Assembly: GCA_034509425.1 (NCBI GenBank)
Contig: JAVTVJ010000450.1
Span: 1,178,001 to 1,242,000, forward strand
DNA length: 64,000 bases
Reading direction: 5' to 3'
Source of the DNA: Eopsaltria australis
Taxonomy: Eukaryota; Chordata; Aves; Passeriformes; Petroicidae
Shown here: in pieces, positions 38,348 to 51,130 of the stretch
How positions within the stretch are numbered: position 1 is the first letter of the stretch
How the letters are laid out: the number at the start of each line of letters is the position of its first letter
Made by a program: the position numbers and the translations under genes
Notes under the pieces: model-generated
Databases searched by the model: none
What the model was told of the DNA's origin: nothing
The model's input: the letters and a program-made list of their open reading frames with translations, nothing else

Positions 38348-41300
38348 AATTACAACTTTCATAAAACCAACTGACACCCTCTCTTCCCTTTGCCCCCACA
38401 CTATGGGCTTCCCCTGGGGTGCATGGGGCTATGTTTGCTCTTTCTGGGACTGGCAGCAATTGCAGGGACTGTGCCCAAATGCCCACAGCCCCAGGGAGCA
38501 GGGGACCTGCAGACTTTGTGACCAGACAAAGTATGGTAAGGCCAGGCTGCACAATGCTGCAAACCTATAGCTGTACAGCAGGTAAATCTGGATTAAAATG
38601 GCCTCAGGTTGTTCAAGTTGTTGCTTTTTAGCTGGTTGGTTTCTTACTCCATGCAATCCAGTGTTTTATGTCTCTGAGCCTCTCTAACAGTGCAGCTCAC
38701 ACCTGCTTGGAATGGGTGCATCCCTCTGAGCATGGGTCTTGTAGAGGGCACCTATGAGGGCAAATTCACAGCAGAAGCAATTCCCACTCCCTGCTGCTCC
38801 TCACTGGCACCCAAGCACACCATGGGTGTGTACTACAGCTCATTTGTAGTACAGCAAAGAGCCAGGCACCTGCAGAGGATGATGTGGGTGCTCTTGTCTC
38901 AGCTGCCAGTACCTGACAAAAGCCAAATTCCCCAGGAGTGCAGGCTGTGCTCACTTTCAGTCACTGATCCACACTGCACAGCCCTCCTTGGCAGGCAGTG
39001 TGGAAAATGCCAGTGCTCACAGATTTGGTCTCCAGGGAGGACAGTTTCCATAACCTACAGCAAAGCAGGAGAACCTGACCCAGAGGCCAGGGTGGCCAGG
39101 GGCCAGCACCCACCTCCCGAGGTGGCAGAGAGCTGTGACACCTGGCAGGCACTTGCTCTGCAAGAATTTGATCTCTTACCCTATCTCAGACTGCTGTTTT
39201 TACTGGAGAAAGAGTCCAGCCAACAAAATAAATAAATAAATGCAAAAGCTAAGAAGAGAGCAGCTTCCAAATTACATTATTTTACTTGGTCATTTAGTTC
39301 CCATCACAGTGAGCAGCTGCTTTTTTCCAGAGAAAAAGGTGGTTGCTCACCTCAGTCCCACCCTCAGTTCCTCCTGTGGCAGCAGTTGCTGCCACCACCT
39401 CTGGGACTCAAAACAGCTCAGAGATCCTCTCTGCAACCCCAGCAAGGCTTGCAGGGACTGAGGACTGCTGTGCCAACACAGTCTCAAGGACCTGAGCTGG
39501 GATCAGCACTGGGATTTCTGCGCCACAGTCACTGGGAGAGCTGCTGGGTTCCTCTTTCAGTGCACAGGGTCCTTCTCCTGCCTGGCCCTGGCAGGGGGCT
39601 CTGCTGCTTCAGCTCCCTCCATGGCAAGGCTGGGAAAACCCTCCCTCAAAGACCTTCAGAGCCATGTAAGGGGAAAAAGAGAGAAAGAGGGCGAGGGGAA
39701 AGCAGATCCCCACGGATGAGCCCCTGTGCCCATGCACCTTCCCAGCCCCTCGAGCATGCCAGCAAACCTTCCCGCTGCCTAATGTATTCCATGTGGAGCC
39801 TGCACCTCCAAAACATTACTTAAAATGGGAATAAATCCTTCATGAGACCTCTGCACGACAGATACCACTCGATTGAATTGCCAAGCAAGGAACTTTTATT
39901 TTAAGGAAAAGCCTGCATTTAACCTATTGTCACTCTGCAGCAGGGGGAAGCAATAAACTGTATATGTCTGCTTCCCAGCCAAGTCCAAAAGGTTTATCCA
40001 CAAGCCCTTCTTAGCAAATCTCCTCCACAAGTTCTTTTGATACCTTGTGGATTTGCTAAACATTTATAACATGAAAGTGAGAATATTATACACACTGCCC
40101 TGGCATAAATCACAGGTCTGATCTTCTGTATACACAAGCAGTGGAAAGGGGACCTGGAGGGAGTAAGAGGGTTCTAGGCTGCAAGGTGAGTAATTGGAAA
40201 GGTTTTCCTCATCCCTCCACCAGCACTAAATGCACACCAAGGTATTCAGAGAAGCTGCTTCTGCCCCAGCCCCTCCAGTTTTTCAAGTTTTGCACCTGGG
40301 GAAAGAAGAATGAACAACCCCTGTCAGACATCGGCGAGGTGAGCGTACGGGACATTTAAGAAGTGGAAAAACATCTGTTTAGTCCAGATAGAAACCAGAT
40401 GGAGGCAGGGGGAGGTGGAGGATGGAGAAACAGTCGAGAGGAAAAACAGAAACACAGTCAGGAAGGAGGAGAGATGCTTCAGGAGGAACAAGTACCACCC
40501 ACCCAGACCTGCACATCCTTCCTGGAGTGGTGGGCAAACAGCAGGGCACGGCTCTTGCTCATGGGATGAGGCACTGGGGAGACCCTCAAAGCAACCGATT
40601 TTAGGAACTCAGAAGCTGCCTGGCCACCTGGGACACCACATGGCCACCAGCACTGGGAATGGCTAAGGAAAAGTCTTGCTGGTGGGAAGAGTGGTGGATG
40701 TGAGCTTGTTTCCAGCCATCAGAGCCACAGGCGCCCCTGAGGGCCTCCAGCTCCCCAGCTCTGACCTCCAAAATGCCCCAGTGGTACCTGGACCAGAAAC
40801 ACTTCCTGCAAAGAACATACAAAATCCTACATTTGCAGCAGAAAGTATTTTTAAAGGGTCACTTGGCACTATTCCCCAATCCTCTTTATCCTCACATTCA
40901 CCACAGCAACCAAGCACTTCTGCCACAGCCCAGCTCAGTCTGAGGCTGTCAGAGGCACCAGCACGGAGCTTTTACAGGTCTGGCAGGGGCAGTAAATGAA
41001 AGTGGTGCCCGGCAGACAGGGTGCAGCAAGCAAAATCCCACAGGGTACGAGGGCACACACACACTTGGGGAGCTGCTTGTGGTGCCTGCAGGCAGAGAAC
41101 AGCAAATAACTGCAGTGAGAGGGCTGGGAATCCCCCAGAGGTAAACCAGGATCCTGCAGAGAAACACCATTGCAACACCAGGGACACCTTTGCAGTGCTG
41201 CCAGCCAGGTTGGGAAGATCACTAAAGCAGGACAGTGAGGTGCACTGCAAAACTCACCCCCAGTCTAATAAACTGCTTCCTCCTGGTTTTGTGCCTGGCT

Positions 41301-42002
41301 TTAGTCTCAGATTCCACTTTGGCTGGCAGAGTGAATGAAAAAAAAAACAAAAAGCAATTTTTTTTTAAACTGTAAAAGGCTTCTCCAATAGTATCAAATG
41401 CTAGAACTAATGAGCAGTTTCCTCACTGTACAATATTTTCCCACGGAAAAAAAAAAATTCACAATGAACATTTTTGCAGGAAATGTTTAATTTTGAGGCC
41501 ATTTTGATCCATTTCTTAAATCCAGGTGAAGTGTCCCATTTCAAGTGAAAGCCAAAACTAAAGGTTTTTTTCATGTTGCTGTTCAAAATGTGTCTGTTCC
41601 CTACATTGCAAGTAGGAAAAGGATCAAAATAACTTCTCCCTTGTCCCCTAACAAAACCCAAGTGTTTGAACATGGTCACTATGCAATCTGAAAAACATTG
41701 TTCAAAAAGTGCCTGAAATAGTCCCAGTTTGGGAAAATTCTTTCCCACTCCATTTTAAAGAAATGCATTACAAATGGACCCAAGCTGCCTCTTAACTTGA
41801 TTGTCACTGCATAAAAGGAGACTTCAGATGTGCAGAAATCATTTGCAAAGAGGTGAAAGTAAATCTGCCCCTTTCTGACCAGGGAATAAGTGGGGAATAC
41901 AGGACTGAATCAGGGAGAAGGAAGGATTGGAGGTTGTAGAATCCAAAATAAAGAGGGAAGGAGGGCAAATGTAGAGGTTACCACCCCACTAAAAAAAAGA
42001 AA
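38348..42002. other. Intergenic; nothing recognised
   Basis: An (AATA)n run lies at 39228-39241 and purine-rich sequence near 40.4 kb. The AT-rich minus frame at 41407-41748 has no domain and may be part of an old repeat that I cannot identify. Confidence 0.5.
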
Positions 42003-42200
42003 AATCACAAAATAATTTGGGTTAGAAGGGACCTTTAAAGTCCATTGAGTCCAACCCCCCTGCAACAAGCAAGGACATCTTCAACTAGATCTGGCTGCTC
42101 AGAGCCCTGTCCAACTGGACCTTGGATGTTTCCAAGGATGGGGCATCCATCAGCTCTCTGTGCAACCTTTGCCAGTGTTTTACCACCCTCATTGTAAATA
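42003..42200 (-). mobile_element. CR1 LINE fragment, minus orientation, 3' end first
   Basis: On the plus strand this reads as the reverse complement of a CR1 3' end. It starts with TTTGGGTTAGAAGGGACC, continues through GAGTCCAACCCCCCTGCAA and GGATGGGGCATCCATCAGC, and ends near TTTACCACCCTCATTGTAAA. The recognisable homology then stops, so the copy is 5'-truncated to about 200 bp. A CR1 element contains no LTRs and this piece is non-coding. Confidence 0.9.
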
Positions 42201-45200
42201 AACCATCAGCAGACCATGCCCATGCAGAATCTACTGCCAGCCCCTGCAGGCAGGACAGCCAGAGAGGTGGCACCGAGATTGGGTTTTGGGACCACGAGCT
42301 GGACAAATGAAATCTGAATTCTCCAATTTTTAACCTCTACCAGGAGCTCCCCCTGCCCAACCACAGCAGGTCCCTGCTCTTGAGAAGTCCTTGACTGTAG
42401 ACACCATGGAGCTGTGCATTTATACCTTTCTTTCCAGATGCAGATCACTACAGTCTCATCTCTGCCCTGATGACTATTTCTACATAATTTTTGGAAGCTC
42501 AGCTGTCCTGGAACCCTGTACATGCACAAAGCTGTTCTCCCTCCAGCTTCCTCTCCGGCCGGCTCCCAATTTGTCTGCAAACCACAAGTTTAATTGGAAC
42601 TGGCAAGTGTTTTGACTTCAAAAACGTCTGCAACACCTGGAAGACAAGGCTCAGGTTTAAGGGGGAGGAAATGGGATGATATCCAAGTGCTATTGTCGTG
42701 CTCTCAGCTGCCTGCACAAGAAGGAATGAGTAGCTGCAGGCTCTGGTGCATGCAGGCGATCCCAGGCACGCACACAGCTCTGCCTTCCTCCAGCCCCACA
42801 CTGCAGCAGGCTTCTGAGGGCACGTTAAAGCTGGGTGAAAACTCCTCCTGCGAAAATAAATAAATATATAAATAAAATAGACACGCCCTGCAACGTTTGT
42901 GGAAAATGAATTGCTAGAACTAGGAAGAGATGGTGATGTGCCATTCCTGGAGCCTGTAAAGCAGAGAAATGATCTAGCAGCACAGGCAGTGGATGGGAAA
43001 GGCTGCTCTGATGAGGGACATTGTGGAGGGGACTCTCAGCATGGGCTCTGCCAGCACCCTCATGAGCTGACGTTGAGCCTGGATCAAACACACCACAATG
43101 CAAACCTGCACACTCCATTATCCCAAAGACGTGACTTCCAGCTGTCTGCACTCCACTTTTGGGATCCTCCCCAGAAGGGTGTGCAGGGTTTTAGGAGAGG
43201 CATTCAAGAGAGTCCTGGCTGGAGCTATGCCTTGGGCTGCCCTCCTGGTTTTTGGACACTCTGAAAGTCTTCAGTGCCCTCTGCTTGTTTGACCTGCTGC
43301 AGGAAGGGCAGGAACGGAGCCAGTTCCCATTGGAGCTGCCCTGGGGGTGCTGGTGGACTTGTGAGTGCACAGTTGGACAACCAGAACTGCCTTTTATGCA
43401 AGAAACACTTATGGACAACTCTTGATGAGGCTTTCAAAGACCAGGTTAGGAGGAAATATTTATTGCCTGCGACTTTATCTTAATGAAGGGTGGAGGAGAT
43501 TTCTCCTCATTGTGGGTTCTTGCAATTTCAACCAGCAATGCCTTGCTATTTACTGTGGCCTTTCTCTAAAAGGAGGAGAATTCTGAGAATTTCTCTAAAA
43601 CAAGGAGTTGAAAACCCCTTCCTCTCCCACAGCTTTGAGGGCTGACCCTTAGAAAAGATCCAAAACAGGATAAAACTTCTATGACACAGGAAAATCCTGC
43701 AGTGACACCGTGTTTTAGCATATGATATAAACCTGAGAAAAGCATAACATCCATTTGCCAGCCTCTCCCACCAAGTTTCACCTTTTATTTTCGTGTATTA
43801 CATTGTTGAAAGCCCCACTTGTTTTTTGGGGTTTTTTTTCAGGTGGTCAGTTTACCTTACTTAATTTATATCTAGATAGAGAGTAAACAAAATTTCAAAG
43901 GGGTCATTTGGGCATTTCTGCAAGTCTTTCATTCAAACCATTTATCAAGCCTTTAATAACAGCCACTAACATATGAGAAATGTTAACAAAGAATGAATGT
44001 TAAAAAAAAAGTGAATGTTTTGCAAGGTGCTCCAGCCACAGCCCCAGAGATCAGTGTGATTCATGTAACAGATTTCCTTCTCTTTCAGGGAACCAGTAAC
44101 TTTTGCATTTTTGCTGCAAGAGGACACAGGGGGCTACTGACACATTCCTGGTGTAAAAGCAAAGCATGCAATTAGAAATCAAGTAGCTGTTTTATTTTCA
44201 CCCCATGCCTGCACACGCTGCATCCTGTCTTTTATTTTCTTGTAACACACAGATGCTTTTCTAGTTTTTCAGCATCATGTTCAGTGACGTCCTTAAACCT
44301 GGGCAAATTCTTCTGAGCCAGATTTTGGAAAAAATCCCATCTGGAAAATCTGAGTGATAATTCAGGTTGTGACACTGGCACGATTGCCATGTGAAGGGAT
44401 AGACAGTTCTGTTCATAAAAAAAAACAACTCAAGAACTTTTGCAAGCAAGAGCAAGTACAACAAAAGCATGCACTGAGTTGTCTCCCATTAACAGCACAG
44501 ATCAAATGAGCCAATGCAACTGCTTCTGCTTTGCCTAAATAAATGCCTGGATCAGTCATCAAAGTAGAATTGTTTTCCACAATACACTTCCTTGAGCAAC
44601 CCAGATAGCCTTTTTGCTGGCCCCAGTAGTGATGTAATGGGAAAAACTCCCAGGCATTCATTCACGGAGTGCAGATTGCTCAAATGCTGTTTCCCAAGGC
44701 TGCGGCCCCGCAGGTGCGCGCTCAGCAGCCACCGACACTCCCGTGATTGATGGCTTTTTCCAACGTGCTGCCTTGCCTCAGCACAGAGAGCCAACTCCTA
44801 TCACGTTGTGGATGATCTATGGCAGGATTGCAGTCACCTGGAGGCTGCCATGGGTGAGGAAGCTGTCCCAGCCTACACCATGTGGGTAACTCGGAGATGG
44901 GCCAGGCACAGCTCAGCGCTGAGGCACACACACACCTCCTGCCTCTGCTGCTCTCTGCCAGAGGAACACATTTAGGAGAGCTACTGCCCGAGCCTCAAAG
45001 AGCCAAGGGAAACCATCAGTCCTGATGGAACCAACCTGAAAATGCTCCCATCACTGGAGCCAGCGACCCCTCATGAACACATCCAAGTCTGGGCTCTGTA
45101 GAGAAGCAGAGAACCATCTGAAGTCCCAAGGAAACACCTCATACAGAAGCACCAGCTCAAACAATGCAGGAGCTCAGAACTGCTCAGCAATGAACAGCCA

Positions 45201-47787
45201 AGCTGGAGGTAAACAGCCCAAAACAAAACAGCATTTAGTAAAACTTGATAAAACAGCATTGAACAAGAGAAGCGAATCTCACTCACTCATCCCTCACATT
45301 GGGACCATGACAGATATTCCAAGTACCATAAGGCTCCACCATGCACTCAAAAATATCCAGCACACCTCAGACACATTCCCTTCTCCCCAAAAAAGGACAA
45401 TCCTAGGGCCAGAAACAAGGAGTCACCTGAAGCACAGCTCTACTATTTCTGGAAAAATAGCTAGCAAGATCATCCTGCAAAAAAAAAGACACCCAGCACC
45501 TGCCACTTCATCCTCAAGGCTCCCTTGAGGGTTTGAGGCTTGGGGCAGTGCAGGTGGTGCCTGGGAGGTGAGACTGCCTGTTGATAGCCCACAGTTGGTT
45601 TTCTGCCCAGGTGTAGCACATCCAGGGACCCAAGCATGGACACCCTGCGACTCATAAATGTTGGAGAGAGCAGAGTTCACCTCTGCTACACACAGCCCTG
45701 CTTCAGAGGGAAGGTTTGTGTAGTTAAGGGCTTGTGCAGCATCAGGTAGTGGTGATGTAGCAGAAGGGAAGGGGTTCAGCTCCCATTCCTCCTTTCAGCC
45801 AGCCTGTGCACAGGATACATGGCTAGTTACTGCCTTGCTGCCAGCTGGAGGCAGTGACTGCAAAAACCTCATCACAAGGGGGGTAAGGGAAAGGCAAGAG
45901 TGGCATTTTTTGTTTTCTTCTTCCTTGTTTGAGGGTTCTGTTAGGCATAGCTTGTTCACTGAGCTGTCCTCAGGGAGAACTCCCTCTTGGTGCCCCAGGA
46001 GTAGATGATTTAAGAAGATGATGCTGCCATTGCTCTGTGAGGAGCAGAGGGGGTTGGTTGGTCTGCCCTCACCTTCAAGGTGTCTGATTATGAATCCTCC
46101 AAAGGAAGATATTGTCCAGGGTAACCAGAATGGAGAGGCTCTGGCCAAGTGGGATAGAAGGGAGTAATGTAGACCTCTTGGAGAAAAACATGAAAGCTAA
46201 AGAAAAAAAAGAAATCTTAGCTGAATTTAGCTCCTCTCTGGAGCAGCACAGGTGTGAGGCTAAAACTCTATGTAGTTTCTGCTAATCCAAGAGACAAATT
46301 ACATCATGCTGGAGAGTTTAGGTTTTGAGGGTTTTTTCCTTTTTTGGATTTGGGTGGCAGGGGGCATAAAGCAACTTCTGCCTCTTCACATGGTGCTACC
46401 TCAGATCACAAGCTGGTAAGGGATTCAGTCTCATTGTTGCTGTGTGAGCTCTTGGTTACAGTGTGCCCTTCTGCAGAGCTGATGGAAGCAGCATCTTTAA
46501 GGCAAAAGGAATGCAATCCTCCTGGGATACAATGGAAAGAGTTGTTCTGCGTCCCTGGAACTTCCCGTGGTTGCTCACATCTTGTGGGAGATGGAGGCGC
46601 GTGCTGGGAAATGGGTGTCACACAGAGCTTATGCACAAATTCCAAACATCCATCACTGGATCTGTGGACAGAGTTGTCCAGCTACTGCAGTGATGGTGTG
46701 GCATTGCCAGAGATTCATGTGCCATGGCAGACTCTGGGAGAGGTTTGAGACATTTTCCATCTACTTGCTTGCCCTGTTTCTAATTAGTTATGGCATTGGC
46801 ATAAACTGGGATCTGTGTCTACTAAACCTTCATCTGCTCTTCCTTATTCCCACATGAAGTCATAATCCTTCATGTCATCCCAACTGTGCACTATGGGAGT
46901 GATTTAGGGTGTCTCGAATCAGAGGATAATAGCTCAGGTACTGAACAAACAGAATAACTGTGGAGGAAAACAAGCCTTGTGTCACACGCTGCTGGTAGGA
47001 ACACATGTGTTGGCACAGGGACACCAATAGAGGAGTGGAGGAGAGGCTGATGTATCCACAGAAGAATTTGAAGAACAATCATGAGATTTTACACATGGCA
47101 GATGTCTGAGATATTTTGAGAGATTCTTCGCAGAGCCTCTAAGCCACAGCAGGGCCCTGCCACATATTTTGTTCTTCATATAATGGTGCTGTGCCATTTG
47201 TATTGCAGTATTGATGCACTCCTGGGTGGTACCAGCAGGATGAGAAGTGTGGTTAATAGCTGGCTTCAAGGGCCCAACAGAAATATCAGCCTGAAGTTCA
47301 ATCCCTAGCCAAGAATGAGGCACTCAAGCAAGGAAACAGATTTCTTTCCTAAACAAGGGATCAAAGTATGATGGAGCAGTGGACAAATCTTAATATCTTC
47401 CAGCCAGATGAAGCAACAAGAGACAGTTTGGTAGTAACAGCCCATAGTAATCACAGAGGCAGTAATTGAGACCCAATAAAAGTTGTCACAAGGTATCTTG
47501 CCCCACTTCCAGTATGGATAAAGATCAAGGACAGCAGTTGGGAAAAACTAGCTCTGACCTGTAAGGCAGTGCTTGCTTGCCAGATGCTTCCACAGCCTGG
47601 CTGCTGTGGTCATTCTGCAGTCATCTTCCTTTAATTGTTATATGGGATCTGGACCTCTGAGAACAGCCCTAACTTGTGCAACCCTCAGCTAAACTTGCCT
47701 TGAAAACCCTGCCAGGCAGAGACCACCCCTGCTGCTGGTGCTCTTCATCTGCAGAATAAAGACTGGAGAGTGAGCTATTAAATAAAT
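42201..47787. other. Intergenic; possible unclassified old repeats
   Basis: An (AATA)-rich run lies near 42855-42880. On the minus strand, 45.4-46.15 kb and 46.9-47.56 kb carry runs of open frame (85 to 117 codons) that look like decayed repeat-derived sequence. I could not match them to any family, and they show no reverse transcriptase or integrase motif. Confidence 0.35.
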
Positions 47788-47862
47788 GTGTTTATTAATT
47801 ATATATTTAAAATATTTATCAATTATATATTTTAAAGTGTTTATTAATAATTAGTATATTAT
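47788..47862 (+). repeat. AT-rich tandem repeat, three units of 24-25 bp
   Basis: Units of the form TTTATTAATTATATATTT recur with TTTAT starts at 47791, 47815 and 47840. The block is almost pure A/T and should melt easily. Confidence 0.6.
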
Positions 47863-50800
47863 TAAATAAATAGTCAGCTTGGCAGTTTTTTTCAGAGGGC
47901 ACCCTGCATTTATTCCATGTGGGTTTTTCCTTATCTGAGCCCACAGAGAGGTGGGGGTTGTTTTGGGGCAGGGTGAGTTACCTTTGTTTGCCATGAAAGT
48001 CACTGGAAGTCAACAGCTATCAGTAAGGAAATACAGACTTCACTCTGGAAACACTTGGGAGCCCACTACTTTCATTAAGCTAGCTGGTGGCTCATTTTCC
48101 CACTTTACACAGAAGCAAGAACTTACAGTAAAATAAAGCATCCACTGTTTTTCACCTACACATGGAGTCTCTAGACCTTTTTAGAGACTTGTCCAGAGTG
48201 AAGAAATAGTCTTGATTTAAAGCATCCCTATCTGAAAGAGAAACTAAACTCCTCCTCCTATATTTCTAATTTTTTTTCTATTATTCTCTGAGCAGGGGCA
48301 GGTGACTCCAATTTTATCTGCAGCTGGATTCCAGCTTCCTTGCTCCACTTGCATCATTTCATCCAACACATTCCTCTGGGGCTGCAAGAACTTCACGTTT
48401 CCCTCTCAGCCTAGAGGTGAGAGCAACGAGCAGGAGTTACACCATGTAATTATAGTTATTATGCCAGTTAATAGAGCTCCTCACAGCACAAACACTGCTA
48501 GCACTAGTCACTGCTGGGAGCACCTGTGTCTCCAGCTCTGCTCTTGCTTTTTGGAGCCTTGGCACAGATCTGAGTCCAAGTCCAGATCTGAAGAGCAAAC
48601 CCAAAACCTGCCAGCTCACACATGGGGCCAAATCTCTCCCTGGGCTTGGGGAAACTTCTGGGTTTTGGAGCTCAAGAGTGATTAGTGTAATGTTACACTG
48701 AAATGTGTGATCCAAGCAAACAGTGTTCAGACTTCAGGCCTACCAGCTTTCCTCCTGCTCTTGGAGTCAGTCCATTGCCTTGTCTACCACCAAAATAAAA
48801 AAAAAAAAGCTTTTAAGCAATTGAATGTAATCTTCAGGTTTGAGTACTACAGGTTTACATTCAAACCCCCACTCTTATCATGTATTTTGCCCATTCAAAT
48901 GGCAGGCAATATTCTGGTGCTAAGTCTCTTTCTCTTTCCCTTCTGTCTTGACTGCTGTCATGCTATTTTGATAGTTCGCCTTTAGAAAGATGAGATAAAT
49001 ACACACACAACAGTTTTAAAATAAGTCCTTCAGGATGGAAAAGAAAAAGAATCAGAGGTGGCAAAGTTGTGACAGAACTTGGATTTAGTTAATTGGATCT
49101 GCTTATTTGCACCATTTTTTACTGACTGCTTGTGCGAGCCCCAGGCTGAGAAAGCAATTTAACCCATTGCCTGTGAAAAATGAAATGACAGCAGCTACTC
49201 GAGTGAACTTTCACATTAACGAAGCATGATCTGGTCTTGATCAAAGACCTCATGTTCCTGGAGGACCAGAGATCAAGCACCAGCCTCTAATTTCAAGAGA
49301 AGAAAAGGTTTATGTGTCATTGCAAGGTAAACTCTGCAGAGTTTGAGCCCAAAGTAAACTTTCATGTCAGCACTGTCAGTGACCCTATCCTGAAGCTTGA
49401 TTTGATCATCTCTGGGTTTAATTTTCACTGTCATATGCTGCCTCCTGCTCAGCTGAATTGGCTTCACCCATTTAAGCAGTGAGAAGTGATGATATCATCA
49501 GCCATTGCTTCTAGGCACCCGTGGATCACGTCATGCATCTTGCAGGTTGCACCAACAAAACAAGCTCTGAGGAGCAGGGTTGGGATCCAAGGGAGACAAG
49601 AGACCAGCCTTGGGTGGCAACAAGCCATAAAATTGCCCTTGCAGATCTGGTGTAACCAGAACAACTAATAAACCTCTGGAATGCTGATGCTGTGGTTGAT
49701 CTGGTCATACCAGAGAAACCATCTCTTGCAATCTGGACAGCAGGAGCCAAACCACGAGCAGCTAAATACCAAAGGCCACTGCTCGAGATGTATTAATGTG
49801 ACTGTTGCTGTGCTGAATAACCACTGTGACTTTGTACCGTCTCCACAACACAGCTGCTGAAAACTCTCAAGCATTTGGCACCGTGATAATATTGATTGAC
49901 ACCTCAGTGCACCAGGGTGACAAAACAAGGGATTGTAGCCATGGCATCAGACATTTTGCAAACCTTAGCACCACTGGGGTTGGGTGTAAAGCCATTGTGA
50001 AAGTTATCAGAAGAAGACAAATGTTGTTACAGAGGGATTTGTAGCCCTGCAAGTAGGAGTGCATGGAGGAGTGATTGAAAAATGCCAAATGCAAGGACGG
50101 TCAGCAAGAGCAAAGGTCCACCCTTTTCTATTTTGCTGCCTCCAACCTTCAGCCTGCCCCAGGAGAAGTCAAATGCATCCTTCCCAAAGCCTGGCAGCAT
50201 TGCCATTGCCTTCCATCCAGTGTGACCCCTCTGGGGTGCTCTGCAGATCACCAGGGCTCCTCCTTAATGCTGGGTCTTGCTCTGAAAGCCAAGGCATCTG
50301 TGAAAAGCAGCTGCAGATCCTGGGTGGCTGGAAGTCAATTGGAAGGTCTGGCTTGCAAATCAAGTCTCAGAGAGACGCTTTTGCAGGAACCAGGAGACAG
50401 AAACTCAGCTCACGCTGAAGATGAAGGGTGCCCTGAGCCCAGGGCTCGTGTGAGTTCCTGGCTGTGCCCCAGCAGCCTGGGGTCGCCTGAGGTGAATCAT
50501 CTGGGGCTGCTTCCCCAGCTGGAAAGCAGGATCATGCTTCTGTTCTCACCTCAGTTTGTCTTCTCTGTTTAGATTTCAAACTCCTCAGGGCTCTGTCTGA
50601 TACATGTATGTACAGTTCCCGGCTTAATAGAGTCATGATCCAAACTGAAGCCTCCAGGCACTCCTGGATGTTATATCATTGCTAATTTCACAAGAGGTTG
50701 CAATCAAATTCCTGTATAGGGGGAAAAAAATTTTGAAAAATCCCAGAGAGGAATAAAGCAAGCTATTAAAAACTAAGGAACATTTTTGCTGAAGTGGAAA

Positions 50801-50869
50801 TAATGGTACTTTGTCCCAAAATGTATAAAATATGTATTGCAATTAAATTCTCTATTGGCAAATTGCTCT
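47863..50869. other. Intergenic; possible unclassified old repeat at 49.26-50.1 kb
   Basis: Between 49.26 and 50.1 kb the minus strand carries overlapping frames (60 to 87 codons) in all phases with few stops. No domain is recognisable, so I do not assign it to an element class. Confidence 0.35.
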
Positions 50870-51130
50870 ACAATTAAAAAACACAGAAGCTTGAGTGAGG
50901 CAATTAGAATAATAGTAGAGTGTTAATTATAGCTTGATGGATTCTGCATGCTGTCAGCAATTACCTTCCAAGTGTGCACTTCTGAACCAACTCCAAATCC
51001 ACAAAAAGACACCGGCAGAATTAGAAGTATCTTCCGTGTTGGCATGCCTTTGCCATTTTAAAATTTGTTTTCATAAATACTTTTATAAGCTATTTAATTA
51101 GATTTAATGAGGTTTGAGGAAGAAACCTCC
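50870..51130. promoter_or_regulatory. Candidate conserved non-coding element 2.3 kb upstream of the LRIG1 island core
   Basis: The segment is complex AT-rich sequence with repeated homeodomain cores (CAATTAG, TTAATTA, GCAATTA, TTAATTAG). It has TGTCAG and GCATGC words and no open frame. Its nearness to the promoter makes LRIG1 the natural target if it is an enhancer. The call is by texture only. Confidence 0.3.

Noticed and set aside
46982..47323. Possible endogenous retroviral coding remnant on the minus strand
   Set aside because: I could see no polymerase, protease or envelope motif and no paired LTRs, so I do not name it as such.
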